Virus record (IMG/VR): IMGVR_UViG_3300021963_000040
Span: 62,001 to 126,000 of that record
Reading direction: 5' to 3' (one strand)
Source: a virus
Length of the DNA stretch: 64,000 nucleotides
The first letter of the stretch is position 1. Each line of letters starts with the position of its first letter. The notes below the pieces were generated by a model. The model saw nothing but the letters and a program-made list of their open reading frames with translations, was not told where the DNA came from and ran no database searches. The translations under genes were made by a program, and so were the position numbers. Shown one piece after another: positions 48,458-57,491 of this stretch.

Positions 48458-50041
48458 ATGATTCTAGCTTGGTTACTTTTATTAACAGGTTTAACAATCT
48501 CAGCGGTTGCAATTTACTATTCTGTAGTAGGTTTAACCGCTATTTTCTCTGCGGCAGTTATACCCATTATCATTATGGGTTCAGCCTTAGAAGTAGGTAA
48601 ACTAGTCTGCGCCAGCTGGCTTAAAGCCAATTGGGAACGTGCTCCTCGATTTATAAAGTGGTACATGATAACCGCAGTGATGGTGCTTATGCTGATCACC
48701 AGCATGGGTATCTTTGGTTTCTTATCAAAGGCACACAACGACCAAAACTTAGTCTCGGGTGATGTTCAAAGTAAGATAGCTATCTACGATGAAAAGATTA
48801 AAACAGCAAAGGAAAATATCGATGCGAACCGTAAGGCGCTTAAACAGATGGATGAAGCTGTGGACCAAGTCATGGGCCGAAGCACAGATGAAAAAGGTGC
48901 AGACAAAGCGGTTGCGATTCGAAGAGCGCAACAAAGAGAACGTGCTCGTCTCCAATCTGAGATCACCGCCGAACAGAAAATTATTAGCCAACTATCTGAG
49001 GAAAGGGCGCCTATTGCCGCTGAGGTACGTAAGGTTGAAGCAGAAGTTGGTCCCATAAAGTATATTGCCAAATTCATCTATGGTGATAAAGGCGCAGACG
49101 AGAACATGCTGGAAAAAGCAGTTACTTGGGTTATCATCTTAATTGTTATTGTGTTTGATCCTCTGGCTGTTATTATGTTGCTGGGCGCACAAATGACATT
49201 TGGTTGGATGCGCGAACAAAAAGAAGAACAACAAGATTTAGATTATGAAATGCAAGAGTTTGAGCGAGAGTTAGAACAAAAACGTAAAGTCGCACAAGCA
49301 CTAGATCGCCAAGAAGATATCCCGGGCGCAGATACGTTTGGTCCTGGTTTTATTGCACAAGAAGTTGCAGAAGTAGTACCAGAAGCTGTAGCAGTAGACG
49401 ACGAAATGCCTAGTTGCTATAAGTGCGGTACTACACTAGTTAATGCTCCGGGCATTGGACCATTTTGTCCTAACAAGAACTGTGACGTATTAGACAAGAC
49501 AGATCCAGATGCTGAGCCAATTACATTTACATATACGCCACCTGCAACATCTGCTTGGCCTTTCCCTGCGGCACAAGACCCTGCACCCATTGTTACAGAA
49601 GTAGTTGAAACAGGTAAGGTACTAGATGAAAAACCAAAAAAACAACGCAAGCCTCGCAAACAAAAAGTACAAGGCCCAATTGAAACTCAAACTGTACAAA
49701 CAACAGACTCTGCTGGAGATCTAACAATAGAGTCTACAACAAACACACAACAGGCACAGACTACAGACATTTTAACCAAAGTTAAACCTGCTAGAGATAT
49801 AGAAAAAGAACAACAGCAGGCCGCAGTTCTGGAAGCTATTATTGAATCTACCAGTCGTCAATCAGACGAACGACCAGGCGATTATGTAACACCCCCTGCC
49901 GACAATGTAGATACACCACGTACAGGAACACATGGCGCACCGTTGCCCGGTGATGAAATATATGCAAAACCTGATAGTGATGTTAAGTATCGTAACCGCC
50001 AGCGTACTGTTGGTGGCTGGTTTCCAGAAACTAAAAAATGA
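48458..50041 (+). CDS. membrane protein with coiled coil and zinc ribbon
   Basis: A 527-residue protein. Two membrane helices pairs lie at about 1-45 and 70-93 and again near 225-255. A long charged coiled coil spans about 100-205 between them. A possible zinc ribbon (CYKCGTTLVNAPGIGPFCPNKNC) is near 320-345, and the rest is Pro/Thr/Glu-rich and disordered. It heads an ATGA-coupled operon with clpX, infC and rpsU. I do not recognise the family; a membrane platform for the operon products is possible. Confidence 0.7.
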   Translation: MILAWLLLLTGLTISAVAIYYSVVGLTAIFSAAVIPIIIMGSALEVGKLVCASWLKANWERAPRFIKWYMITAVMVLMLITSMGIFGFLSKAHNDQNLVSGDVQSKIAIYDEKIKTAKENIDANRKALKQMDEAVDQVMGRSTDEKGADKAVAIRRAQQRERARLQSEITAEQKIISQLSEERAPIAAEVRKVEAEVGPIKYIAKFIYGDKGADENMLEKAVTWVIILIVIVFDPLAVIMLLGAQMTFGWMREQKEEQQDLDYEMQEFERELEQKRKVAQALDRQEDIPGADTFGPGFIAQEVAEVVPEAVAVDDEMPSCYKCGTTLVNAPGIGPFCPNKNCDVLDKTDPDAEPITFTYTPPATSAWPFPAAQDPAPIVTEVVETGKVLDEKPKKQRKPRKQKVQGPIETQTVQTTDSAGDLTIESTTNTQQAQTTDILTKVKPARDIEKEQQQAAVLEAIIESTSRQSDERPGDYVTPPADNVDTPRTGTHGAPLPGDEIYAKPDSDVKYRNRQRTVGGWFPETKK

Positions 50042-50463
50042 GTGACTCTTCATCTTACCTAATTACTCCGCCGAGTATATTTTTACCGCGCCGCGGATTA
50101 ACCTTTTCTTTGATTACTAGAAACTCTAAATGGGTTGAAAACTTTATGGAAATGGCTGAGGATAAATTTCCCGGTACAACTGTAACGTTCTTTTCTTCTC
50201 ACGAAGATGCCGATTTAGAAAAATACGTTTGGACATTCCAGCATGCCACAATAGCAGATTTTGTTATTGTAGACATGGATTCAGCATCAGATACTGATAT
50301 TAACATTGCTCTTATTGTTAGTAAAGGTAAACGTGTTTGGTGGGAATTTTCAGACGAAGATAGTTATGTAACCCTACAAACTATTCTTAATGTTTCAGGT
50401 GCAGGTCTAGTAGACAGCACAGAAGAATTTTTTGAAATGATCAGTGACTTAGACAACGTATGA
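50038..50463 (+). CDS. hypothetical protein, Rossmann-like
   Basis: A 141-residue protein between the membrane protein and clpX, coupled to both by ATGA overlaps. ATIADFVIVDMDSASDTDINIALIVSKGKRVWWEF resembles the D-x-V-I-V-D...GK-x-V pattern seen in nucleoside deoxyribosyltransferase- and TIR-like folds, but this is a weak match. Confidence 0.58.
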   Translation: MSDSSSYLITPPSIFLPRRGLTFSLITRNSKWVENFMEMAEDKFPGTTVTFFSSHEDADLEKYVWTFQHATIADFVIVDMDSASDTDINIALIVSKGKRVWWEFSDEDSYVTLQTILNVSGAGLVDSTEEFFEMISDLDNV

Positions 50464-51692
50464 GTAAAAAAGAAGATACTTTAAGCTGTAGCTTTTGCGC
50501 CAAAGACCGCGAACAAGTTAAAAAAATGGTTGCAGGCCAAGATGTTTATATTTGTGACGAATGTATCGAACTTTGTTATCAAATACTAAAAGATGACAAA
50601 CACGAAGAAGCCAAAGAACAAGGGCAAGTTAGCACCCCAAGGCAAATGAAAGAATTCTTAGATCAGTATGTTATTGGTCAAGAGTATTCTAAGTTTGTGC
50701 TGGCTGTGGCTGTTTATAATCACTATAAACGCATCAACAACATTAACTCAACTACGGAAATCGACAAGAGCAATGTCCTGTTAATTGGTCCTACTGGATC
50801 CGGTAAGACACACCTAGCACGTACTATTGCTCGTATGTTAAATGTTCCATTTGCTATTGCAGATGCCACAAGTCTAACAGAATCAGGATATGTAGGCGAT
50901 GATGTAGAGCACGTTATACATCGTTTGTTAACCGCGGCAGGTAACGACATAACCAAAGCAGAACAGGGTATTGTTTACATTGATGAAATTGATAAAAAGG
51001 GTAAAAAAGGAGAAAGCACTTCAATTACTCGTGACGTATCAGGCGAAGGTGTACAACAAGCTCTGCTCAAACTAATTGAAGGTACAGAATGCCGTGTACC
51101 AACAGGCGGTGGCCGCAGACATCCCGGTCAAGATGGCACTATTGTAAACACTAAAAATATTCTATTCATCTTAGGCGGAGCGTTTGTAGGCTTAGATGAT
51201 ATTATTAATCGTCGTATTAACAAAGACAGTACTACTATTGGATTCAATACACGACTAGATACCAAGAAAGAATCTAAACTGAATCAAGTTGAACCGGAAG
51301 ATATTGTTAAGTTTGGATTAATCCCAGAACTTGTGGGACGTATTCCGGTTGTTGCTACACTAACAGAACTAACAACAGACGAATTAGTTCGTACGTTAAG
51401 AGAACCAAAACACAGCATAGTAAGCCAGTTTGAAGAACTATTTAAATTAGATGGTGTAGATTTAGAAATTACCGACGACGCCGCACTAGCCATGGCCCAA
51501 GAGTGCATAGATAAAAAATTAGGGGCTCGAGGATTACGTGCTGTTATTGAAAGAACATTGCTTAAAACGCAATTTGAGTTACCAGAACTACGCGAACAAG
51601 GAGTTGTGCGTGTTACAGTAACTCCGGAAAGTGTTGCAGGTGCAACACCGATTTATCTTTACAAAGGAGAAGAGCAGTCTAACCATGTTTAA
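50460..51692 (+). CDS. clpX: ATP-dependent protease ATPase subunit ClpX
   Basis: A 410-residue unfoldase with all main features. A zinc-binding domain has C10, C13, C32 and C35. Walker A GPTGSGKT is at 110-117 and Walker B IVYIDE at 171-176. Pore loop GYVG is at 143-146 and arginine finger R294 in LVGRIP. RRH at 219-221 stands where E. coli ClpX has the RKH loop that reads ssrA tags. IGF at 260-262 is the ClpP-docking loop. It should therefore still dock ClpP and pull ssrA-tagged proteins. It overlaps infC by 8 bases. Confidence 0.97.
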   Translation: MSKKEDTLSCSFCAKDREQVKKMVAGQDVYICDECIELCYQILKDDKHEEAKEQGQVSTPRQMKEFLDQYVIGQEYSKFVLAVAVYNHYKRINNINSTTEIDKSNVLLIGPTGSGKTHLARTIARMLNVPFAIADATSLTESGYVGDDVEHVIHRLLTAAGNDITKAEQGIVYIDEIDKKGKKGESTSITRDVSGEGVQQALLKLIEGTECRVPTGGGRRHPGQDGTIVNTKNILFILGGAFVGLDDIINRRINKDSTTIGFNTRLDTKKESKLNQVEPEDIVKFGLIPELVGRIPVVATLTELTTDELVRTLREPKHSIVSQFEELFKLDGVDLEITDDAALAMAQECIDKKLGARGLRAVIERTLLKTQFELPELREQGVVRVTVTPESVAGATPIYLYKGEEQSNHV

Positions 51693-52263
51693 ACCTAACT
51701 TTAAACAACGATCCAGAACCAACAGGCCAATGAGCCCCATGGATCAGTTAAAACAAAAATATCAAATCAACGAACAGATCACCAGTCATCAAGTTCGAGT
51801 GATTGATCAAGAAGGTAATCCATTGGGAATTATGAGTCGCAGTCAAGCACTTAATAATGCCCGAGACCAAGAAATGGATTTGGTTATGATTGTCCCTCAA
51901 GCACAACCACCGCTTTGCAAAATTATTGACTTTGGGAAATTTGCTTACAACGAGCAAAAGAAACTAAAAGAACAAGAACGTAAGCAAAGGGAAAGTCGTG
52001 TAGATGTAAAGGAAATGCAGTTCCGCCCTGCTATTGATGATCACGACTTTGAAGTCAAAGTTAAAAAAGTACGTGAGATTCTTGACGACGGAGATAAATG
52101 TCGTATAGTTATACGTTTCCGTGGCAGGGAAATGCAAGACACTGGTAAGGGCTTTGAAATTATTAAAAAGATTACCGAACTGGTTGAGGGCTCTCAAATT
52201 GAGGGTCGTGCAGAGCTCGCAGGCAATAGAGTATCAGCAATACTTATGAAAGGTAAAAAATGA
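51685..52263 (+). CDS. infC: translation initiation factor IF-3
   Basis: A full-length 192-residue IF3. The N-domain (YQINEQITSHQVRVIDQEGNPLGIMS...) and C-domain (KEMQFRPAIDDHDFEVKVKKVREIL...RFRGREM) are both intact. IF3 binds the 30S subunit, prevents 70S joining and rejects non-canonical starts and leaderless messages. I chose ATG 51685, which overlaps the clpX end; unlike most bacterial infC genes it does not use AUU. It couples to rpsU by ATGA. A phage-encoded IF3 could change host initiation. Confidence 0.95.
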   Translation: MFKPNFKQRSRTNRPMSPMDQLKQKYQINEQITSHQVRVIDQEGNPLGIMSRSQALNNARDQEMDLVMIVPQAQPPLCKIIDFGKFAYNEQKKLKEQERKQRESRVDVKEMQFRPAIDDHDFEVKVKKVREILDDGDKCRIVIRFRGREMQDTGKGFEIIKKITELVEGSQIEGRAELAGNRVSAILMKGKK

Positions 52264-52502
52264 AAGACCGTAACAAAGACAGAGCCTGTCGCGGTGTGCA
52301 TGTTGTAGTTTGGAACGACAACGTTGAAAAAGCACTAAGAACTTTTAAGAAGAAAGTTGCCGATTTAGGTACATTAAAAACTCTACGTGATAAAGAGTTT
52401 TACGAAAAGCCAACTACTGTTCGTAAACGCAAAGCCGGCGCGGCCAAATCACGTTGGAAAAAATATCTACGCAGTCAACAACTTCCGCCAAAACTTTATT
52501 AA
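52260..52502 (+). CDS. rpsU: ribosomal protein bS21
   Basis: An 80-residue basic protein with the S21 pattern (VHVVVWNDNVEKALRTFKKKVADLGTLKTLRDKEFYEKPTTVRKRK). bS21 sits near the anti-SD on the 30S subunit and helps mRNA selection. Phage-encoded S21 is known from several aquatic phages and can replace the host copy. It is coupled to infC by ATGA, making an initiation-factor/ribosomal-protein cassette. Confidence 0.93.
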   Translation: MKDRNKDRACRGVHVVVWNDNVEKALRTFKKKVADLGTLKTLRDKEFYEKPTTVRKRKAGAAKSRWKKYLRSQQLPPKLY

Positions 52503-52505
52503 CTA

Positions 52506-52534
52506 TTGACTTAATGATAGAATTCTGTTATAAA
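52506..52534 (+). promoter_or_regulatory. sigma70-type promoter
   Basis: TTGACT, a 17-base spacer and TATAAA upstream of the Hsp20 gene. Confidence 0.75.
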
Positions 52535-52591
52535 TATATTTGTAGGACGCCATAAGGGTTCTACTTAAACTCGCTTAATAAGGAGAAATTT

Positions 52592-53032
52592 ATGAACGCA
52601 TTAACTCGTTTTGATACAAACGCCCTAGCTCAATTGAACAGAGCACTTGTTGGGTTCGATCGTATGTTTGATAACTTTGAAGTACGACTCGGACAGCATA
52701 CCAACAACTATCCACCTCACAATGTTGTAAAAACAGGCGAAGATACTTACCGTATTGAAGTTGCTGTTGCAGGATTCACTATGGAAGAAATCGATGTAGA
52801 GGTAGACAACAATGAGCTGATCATCAAAGGGCAAATCAAACGTTCCGATGATGCCAGCTACGAATATCTACATCGTGGTCTAGCACGTCGTGACTTTGAG
52901 CGTAGATTTACTTTGGTAGACTACATTGAAGTTAATGGTGCTAGCATTAGCAATGGTATTCTAAACGTTGAACTCAAACGTGTAGTACCAGATGCAATGA
53001 AACCACGCAAGATTGCAATTTCTGCATCTTGA
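52592..53032 (+). CDS. small heat-shock protein Hsp20 (IbpA-like)
   Basis: A 146-residue alpha-crystallin-domain chaperone, domain about 37-135, with (YRIEVAVAGF, DVEVDNNELIIKGQ, ARRDFERRFTL). The expected C-terminal IxI-type patch may be the KIAIS end. Hsp20 is recurrent in T4-like cyanophages and probably protects proteins during assembly. It has a strong SD (AAGGAGAA), a promoter of its own, and ClpS follows. Confidence 0.92.
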   Translation: MNALTRFDTNALAQLNRALVGFDRMFDNFEVRLGQHTNNYPPHNVVKTGEDTYRIEVAVAGFTMEEIDVEVDNNELIIKGQIKRSDDASYEYLHRGLARRDFERRFTLVDYIEVNGASISNGILNVELKRVVPDAMKPRKIAISAS

Positions 53033-53038
53033 TAAACC

Positions 53039-53056
53039 AGGGGAGGAAACTCCCCT
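53039..53056 (+). other. GAAA-tetraloop hairpin between hsp20 and clpS
   Basis: AGGGGAG, GAAA and CTCCCCT form a perfect 7-bp hairpin with a GNRA-type tetraloop and no T-run. It is more likely an mRNA stability element than a terminator. Confidence 0.6.
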
Positions 53057-53072
53057 ACTATTAAATAATATT

Positions 53073-53375
53073 ATGGCCAAGACAGAAACCGCAATCAAAG
53101 AACGTTCAGTTACTAAAGTTAAAAAACCTAGTATGTTTAAGGTTATCTTTAATAACGATAACAAGACTCCCATGGACTTTGTTGTAGAAGTTCTAATGAT
53201 AATTTTCCGCCATGACCAAAAATCTGCAGAACATATTACACTAGAAATACACAATAAAGGCAAAGGCGTAGCAGGTGTTTATACTTACGAAATTGCCGAA
53301 CAGAAAACCGTTGAAACAACAGCCGCCGCACGTCAGAACGGGTTCCCACTAACAGTTAGTGTCGAACCAGAATAA
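53073..53375 (+). CDS. clpS: ClpS-like N-degron adaptor
   Basis: A 100-residue adaptor from ATG 53073. FNNDNKTPMDFVVEVL and LEIHNKGKGVAGVYTYEIAEQK match the ClpS core. The N-degron pocket residues map as D29, Asn30 (normally Asp), Met34 and His60, so the pocket is nearly intact. ClpS usually serves ClpA; only ClpX is seen in this window, so it may redirect host ClpAP or use the phage ClpX. The longer frame starting inside hsp20 is rejected. Confidence 0.92.
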   Translation: MAKTETAIKERSVTKVKKPSMFKVIFNNDNKTPMDFVVEVLMIIFRHDQKSAEHITLEIHNKGKGVAGVYTYEIAEQKTVETTAAARQNGFPLTVSVEPE

Positions 53376-53388
53376 CTCCCAATAAATT

Positions 53389-54513
53389 ATGCGTATCCTA
53401 GAAGATATCAAGTTAGATTTCCGCGACGTTTTAATCTTACCAAAACGTAGCACACTAGCAAGCCGCCGCGAAGTTGATCTTCACAGAAATTTTGTATTCC
53501 GAAACAGCGGAGAAGGCTATCAAGGTATACCAATCATGGCCGCCAATATGGATGGCGTAGGTACATTCGAAATGGCAGAAGCTCTTGCAGAACAAGGTAT
53601 GTTTACTTGTATACGCAAGCAATATACAGTTCAAGAATGGACTGATTGGTACAATTATATTAAAGAAAATAACGCCAACTACCGGGCTATAATTTCCGAC
53701 AATATTGCTATTAGTACAGGAACTAGTGAATCAGACTTTGAAAAATTAAAAGCAATTACAGATAGTATCCCTGGCATTCGATTTATCTGCATCGACATCG
53801 CCAATGGATATTCGGAACATTTTGGCGATTATGTAGCAAAAGTACGCAGTAAGTTCTTTAATAAAGTTATCATTGCCGGTAATGTAGTAACCGGAGATAT
53901 GACACAAGAACTAATTTTACGTGGTGCGGATATTGTTAAAGTGGGGATCGGGCCTGGCTCTGTTTGTACTACTCGTGTGCAAACTGGAGTAGGCTATCCA
54001 CAACTTAGTGCTATTATTGAATGCGCCGATGCCGCTCACGGGCTTAACGGACAAATCATTGCTGATGGCGGCTGTACTTGTCCCGGTGATGTTGCCAAGG
54101 CTTTTGGCGCCGGCGCAGACTTTGTAATGCTAGGCGGTATGCTAGCAGGACACGTTGAAGGTGGCGGCGAAATTATTCAAAAATTATACGAAACAAATGA
54201 ATTTGGACCAATGGATCAAGGTGACCATGCACCTTCAAAGAAAATTGAAGTTAAAAAGTTTGTGCAGTTTTATGGCATGAGTTCAGATACCGCTATGGGC
54301 AAGCACTCGGGCGGAGTAGCAGAATATCGTAGCAGTGAGGGTCGTACGGTCACAGTACCATATCGTGGTGCAGTAAAGTCTACTGTACTAGACTTTCTAG
54401 GCGGTCTGCGTAGTACCTGCACTTATGTAGGAGCCCCTACCCTAAAACAACTGCCAAAATGTACTACTTTTGTACGGGTAAATCGGCAGATCAATGACGT
54501 ATTTCTTGGTTGA
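53389..54513 (+). CDS. guaC: GMP reductase
   Basis: A 374-residue IMPDH/GMPR barrel enzyme. GPGSVCTTR with catalytic C193, and [27 protein letters not shown], define the family. The absence of a CBS domain separates it from IMP dehydrogenase. It converts GMP to IMP with NADPH, recycling purines for phage DNA synthesis. It follows clpS by 13 bases. Confidence 0.92.
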   Translation: MRILEDIKLDFRDVLILPKRSTLASRREVDLHRNFVFRNSGEGYQGIPIMAANMDGVGTFEMAEALAEQGMFTCIRKQYTVQEWTDWYNYIKENNANYRAIISDNIAISTGTSESDFEKLKAITDSIPGIRFICIDIANGYSEHFGDYVAKVRSKFFNKVIIAGNVVTGDMTQELILRGADIVKVGIGPGSVCTTRVQTGVGYPQLSAIIECADAAHGLNGQIIADGGCTCPGDVAKAFGAGADFVMLGGMLAGHVEGGGEIIQKLYETNEFGPMDQGDHAPSKKIEVKKFVQFYGMSSDTAMGKHSGGVAEYRSSEGRTVTVPYRGAVKSTVLDFLGGLRSTCTYVGAPTLKQLPKCTTFVRVNRQINDVFLG

Positions 54514-54538
54514 CAAATAATTCAATATTTGCTATAAT
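54510..54538 (+). promoter_or_regulatory. consensus sigma70 promoter
   Basis: TTGACA, a 17-base spacer and TATAAT. Spacer AATAATTCAATATTTGC is nearly identical to that of the promoter at 55542. Confidence 0.92.
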
Positions 54539-54562
54539 ACACAAATTAGTAAGGAGATCTTA

Positions 54563-54898
54563 ATGGAAGCAATCCGTGAAGTTACAGTTTGGAAAGGCAC
54601 AAAAACCCAACCAAATCATACGTACCTAATGGACGGTAGTCGTGCCGTTGCTTATGTTAAGTGGAATAAGGGCGAGCCATTTTATTTTAAAAATCCCTTG
54701 CCCTTGGACAAGCGAGGACGAAAGTTTGTCGCTGGCGACATCAAGTTGTTTAAAGCCCTAAAAGTAAAAACTAATACTATTCAAGTACAGGGTTCAAAAG
54801 GTAATACTTATACTGTAGACCCTGATGCTAAAACCTGTACTTGCCCTGGCTTTACTTACAGGGGAGCTTGTAAGCATATTTCAGAATTAGTTAAATAA
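54563..54898 (+). CDS. SWIM zinc-finger protein
   Basis: A 111-residue protein with a C-terminal SWIM finger: C92, C94, C103 and H105 in CTCPGFTYRGACKH. SWIM domains bind DNA or proteins. The N-terminal part is beta-rich and basic. It has an AAGGAGAT SD and a perfect promoter, as for an early phage gene. Confidence 0.88.
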   Translation: MEAIREVTVWKGTKTQPNHTYLMDGSRAVAYVKWNKGEPFYFKNPLPLDKRGRKFVAGDIKLFKALKVKTNTIQVQGSKGNTYTVDPDAKTCTCPGFTYRGACKHISELVK

Positions 54899-54903
54899 TA
54901 CTA

Positions 54904-55188
54904 ATGTATACGAAGTTAGATCTATTCAGAAAACCGGTCGTTTCGTTCGACCCGGAAAATAAAACCCATAGACGATACTGGGCTATGTTTTTAAAACAGC
55001 AAAGTTGGACAAACATTCCGGTTAGATTTGCAGTTACAGAAAATGTACACGATATAATAGTTATGGTTAATCGTATATTAGCAGAATATTATATAAGCAA
55101 AGAATTCAAAACAATCATGTTCCCCCAGGAACAGCCCGTGGCAAAAAAGCCACAAAAATCATCCAAAAAATCCCCCAAAAAATCCTGA
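54904..55188 (+). CDS. small basic hypothetical protein
   Basis: A 94-residue protein with an Arg/Trp-rich ordered part and a Lys/Ser/Pro tail (KKPQKSSKKSPKKS), likely to bind nucleic acid. It is in the SWIM transcript. Function unknown. Confidence 0.6.
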   Translation: MYTKLDLFRKPVVSFDPENKTHRRYWAMFLKQQSWTNIPVRFAVTENVHDIIVMVNRILAEYYISKEFKTIMFPQEQPVAKKPQKSSKKSPKKS

Positions 55189-55195
55189 AAAACAG

Positions 55196-55224
55196 TTGAC
55201 CAAAAAATCCAATTTTGCTATAAT
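55196..55224 (+). promoter_or_regulatory. sigma70-type promoter
   Basis: TTGACC, a 17-base spacer and TATAAT; its spacer is similar to the neighbouring early promoters. Confidence 0.88.
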
Positions 55225-55254
55225 ACTTGTATTGTAATTAAAAAGGAGTTGGCA

Positions 55255-55503
55255 ATGACTACTAACGCAGACCTTTTTGTTAATGCCCTCAAGGGCTGGC
55301 AATTCAATCGCGATCGTCACGGTAGCCTGTTTGATCGCGGTTCAGCCGACAGCTATTACGGCCGAGCCCCTGACCCCCATTATGGTGGTGTCGGCGGTGA
55401 TTCGGGCAATCGCGTCGAAGACCTTACTGCCGATGAAGTAGCAGAATACCAAGCGGGCTTTGACTATAACGAGCAATTTGGCAATAAAAAGAGCTGGGAT
55501 TAA
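55255..55503 (+). CDS. small acidic hypothetical protein
   Basis: An 82-residue protein from ATG 55255 (MTTNADLFVNALKGWQF), with an AAAGGAGT SD. It is rich in Gly, Asp and Tyr (GRAPDPHYGGVGGDSGN). Expression from a strong early promoter suggests a host-takeover protein; unproven. Confidence 0.58.
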   Translation: MTTNADLFVNALKGWQFNRDRHGSLFDRGSADSYYGRAPDPHYGGVGGDSGNRVEDLTADEVAEYQAGFDYNEQFGNKKSWD

Positions 55504-55513
55504 ACTAGTACTT

Positions 55514-55540
55514 TTGTTGTATTTTTGCAACAATATTTTG
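55514..55540 (+). terminator. probable intrinsic terminator
   Basis: TTGTTG, a loop and CAACAA are followed by TATTTTGG. Confidence 0.6.
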
Positions 55541-55541
55541 G

Positions 55542-55570
55542 TTGACAAATAATTCAATTTTTGCTATAAT
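55542..55570 (+). promoter_or_regulatory. consensus sigma70 promoter
   Basis: TTGACA, a 17-base spacer and TATAAT, a near copy of the 54510 promoter. Confidence 0.92.
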
Positions 55571-55601
55571 ATACACATAAGTTAGGAATTCAGGACAACA
55601 A

Positions 55602-55928
55602 ATGGCACGTATCCGCAAAGCACGTTCAGACCGCAATCATGCAATCTATGTGATCACTTGTGTGACCACTGGAGAGCAGTATATCGGCCTGACTGTGGTT
55701 TCCGGTGGTGTTAAGAAGGCTCTTAAAGTTCGTATCCAAAAGCACGTTCGCCGAGCTGTTACTGAAAACCGTGACTGGACTTTGTGCCGTGCTATTCGCG
55801 AACAAGGTGTTGAGAACTTTACATATGGTTTGATTGATGTTGTGCGTGGCAAACAAGCCGCACACGATCTAGAGCAAGCATTAGTAAAGGCACATCAACC
55901 GGTGCTGAATACTTTCTACATTCAATAA
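55602..55928 (+). CDS. GIY-YIG nuclease-like protein
   Basis: A 108-residue protein with AIYVITC (GIY position) and QYIG (YIG), R44 in KVRIQKH and E91 in HDLEQAL, matching the GIY-YIG catalytic layout. It is a stand-alone domain, like T4 Seg-type homing or DNA-processing nucleases. It follows a strong early promoter. Confidence 0.82.
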   Translation: MARIRKARSDRNHAIYVITCVTTGEQYIGLTVVSGGVKKALKVRIQKHVRRAVTENRDWTLCRAIREQGVENFTYGLIDVVRGKQAAHDLEQALVKAHQPVLNTFYIQ

Positions 55929-55946
55929 GGGCAGTTAAATATATGT

Positions 55947-56177
55947 ATGCGATACGACATTATGGTAGCAGTAAAAACATTCTGCTACACGGGTCTAGGT
56001 TTAATACTTCATTTAACTACCCCTTTAACTTTATTAGATTGGCCTTTTTGGGCAATTATTCTGCTGGCATCAATCATTGATGTCATGTCAGGATGGATCG
56101 AAATAGACAAAATCATCAACGCTCTCCCCGAGGAACTACATAATGTCGCAACCCACTCGAGTCAAAAAGACAGTTAA
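55947..56177 (+). CDS. small two-helix membrane protein
   Basis: A 76-residue protein with two hydrophobic segments (about 10-32 and 37-52) and a polar C-terminus. Its end overlaps the next gene. A holin or membrane-anchoring role is possible but not shown. Confidence 0.55.
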   Translation: MRYDIMVAVKTFCYTGLGLILHLTTPLTLLDWPFWAIILLASIIDVMSGWIEIDKIINALPEELHNVATHSSQKDS

Positions 56178-56838
56178 TCTAGATCTTGCATTTAGTTCTG
56201 CGGCCGCGGCACACCGTATCAACAACGGTCGTTATATTAACATGGACTCAAAGCGGTCCGAAGACAAAACCAATAAAGAAATTATGACATTGGTTCTCAA
56301 GGGTGAACTTGAGCTAACTGATGCTGACCGCGAGCAAGGCGAAAAAATTCGCGCACATTATAACGGCCTGTTGTTCAAAAAGCTCGTGGGCAAACTAAAC
56401 GGCTTTGAACAAACCATTGCAGAACTTCTAGACAAAGAAGACATTCCTGAATTCAAGCTAGGCGTTATTGCGGCACTTCCCAGCGGCTATGCCCGCGAAA
56501 CCAAAAAAGAATCTATTTACGATACTATTATTTCCTGCGCCGGTAATAGTCAGCATCTTACCCGTACACCCAAAGCACAAGAAATGGTAATTCGGGTCGT
56601 TGACTTTGTAGAATTGAAGTTGTATAATTGTTTTACAGTAACAGCAGTAACTGATCAAGGTAACTTGATTGGTTTTTATATGAAAACAAATCCCAAAATT
56701 TTGGGCACAGAATTTACTCGTATACGTGCTAGGGTAAAAGGGCATAGTCAATATAAAGGCAATGTACCTATCACGTATCTTAATTATGTTAAACCCTTGG
56801 ACATTGAAATAAAGGAAGACTTATGTACTGATCAATAA
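56143..56838 (+). CDS. hypothetical protein
   Basis: A 231-residue protein with a helical N-terminal half (KKESIYDTI and earlier) and a beta-rich C-terminal half from about 150. Its start overlaps the previous gene by 35 bases and has a GAGGAAC SD. I do not recognise it. Confidence 0.65.
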   Translation: MSQPTRVKKTVNLDLAFSSAAAAHRINNGRYINMDSKRSEDKTNKEIMTLVLKGELELTDADREQGEKIRAHYNGLLFKKLVGKLNGFEQTIAELLDKEDIPEFKLGVIAALPSGYARETKKESIYDTIISCAGNSQHLTRTPKAQEMVIRVVDFVELKLYNCFTVTAVTDQGNLIGFYMKTNPKILGTEFTRIRARVKGHSQYKGNVPITYLNYVKPLDIEIKEDLCTDQ

Positions 56839-56893
56839 AATAATTTATTTGATTTTTATTCTGAATTTATTTTAATTTTTTAAGGAGAACATA

Positions 56894-57088
56894 ATGTTCA
56901 TCATTTATCGTCAAACTAAACAACCTAAAGAAACCTTTACAGCCGAGGACGCTTATCGCGGTCCGGCTTGTGCATACGCCGGTGTAGAGCCCGGGCAGGT
57001 CTATGAAGACCGCAAAGAAGCGGAGGTCGACGCAAGTTGGCTATTCCGTTCTAGCTCTAGCACTTACAAAGTAGTCGAAGTGCAATGA
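56894..57088 (+). CDS. small acidic hypothetical protein
   Basis: A 64-residue acidic protein with an AAGGAGAA SD after an AT-rich 55-base gap. It is coupled to the next gene by ATGA. Function unknown. Confidence 0.58.
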   Translation: MFIIYRQTKQPKETFTAEDAYRGPACAYAGVEPGQVYEDRKEAEVDASWLFRSSSSTYKVVEVQ

Positions 57089-57486
57089 GTTACTTTTACG
57101 GCAAAGTCGGGCAAAGTCTGAGCCGTTGTGTCCGGGACATCCTTAAGGGTGAAGTAGACATTAACGATGTCCTGGTCATTATTACTCGCACCCGTATCCA
57201 GGATAAAGCACAGTTGCGCGAAGTGATGGACGAATATCGTTATCGCAGTTCAGAGCATAGCCTAGGCGAGTTTGAACTAGATGATATTATGGTCGTTACT
57301 GAAGCATTGTGGGATGCCGGTAAAGTACATCAACCTAGACTACAGGGAGCAGATCCTTGGGGTCCTGGTGCAGTACTCAGCGACGAAGTGTGGTTAGATG
57401 TAGTACCCACACCTAAATTTGCCAGTGCTACAGCACTAGAAGCTTACAAGCATTACGAAATGTTGCGTAAGCTAGCAGGCGATTAA
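57085..57486 (+). CDS. hypothetical protein
   Basis: A 133-residue, mixed-charge helical protein in ATGA overlap with the previous one. Five bases after its stop a tRNA begins, so both may be co-transcribed. No motif was recognised. Confidence 0.6.
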   Translation: MSYFYGKVGQSLSRCVRDILKGEVDINDVLVIITRTRIQDKAQLREVMDEYRYRSSEHSLGEFELDDIMVVTEALWDAGKVHQPRLQGADPWGPGAVLSDEVWLDVVPTPKFASATALEAYKHYEMLRKLAGD

Positions 57487-57491
57487 GATCA

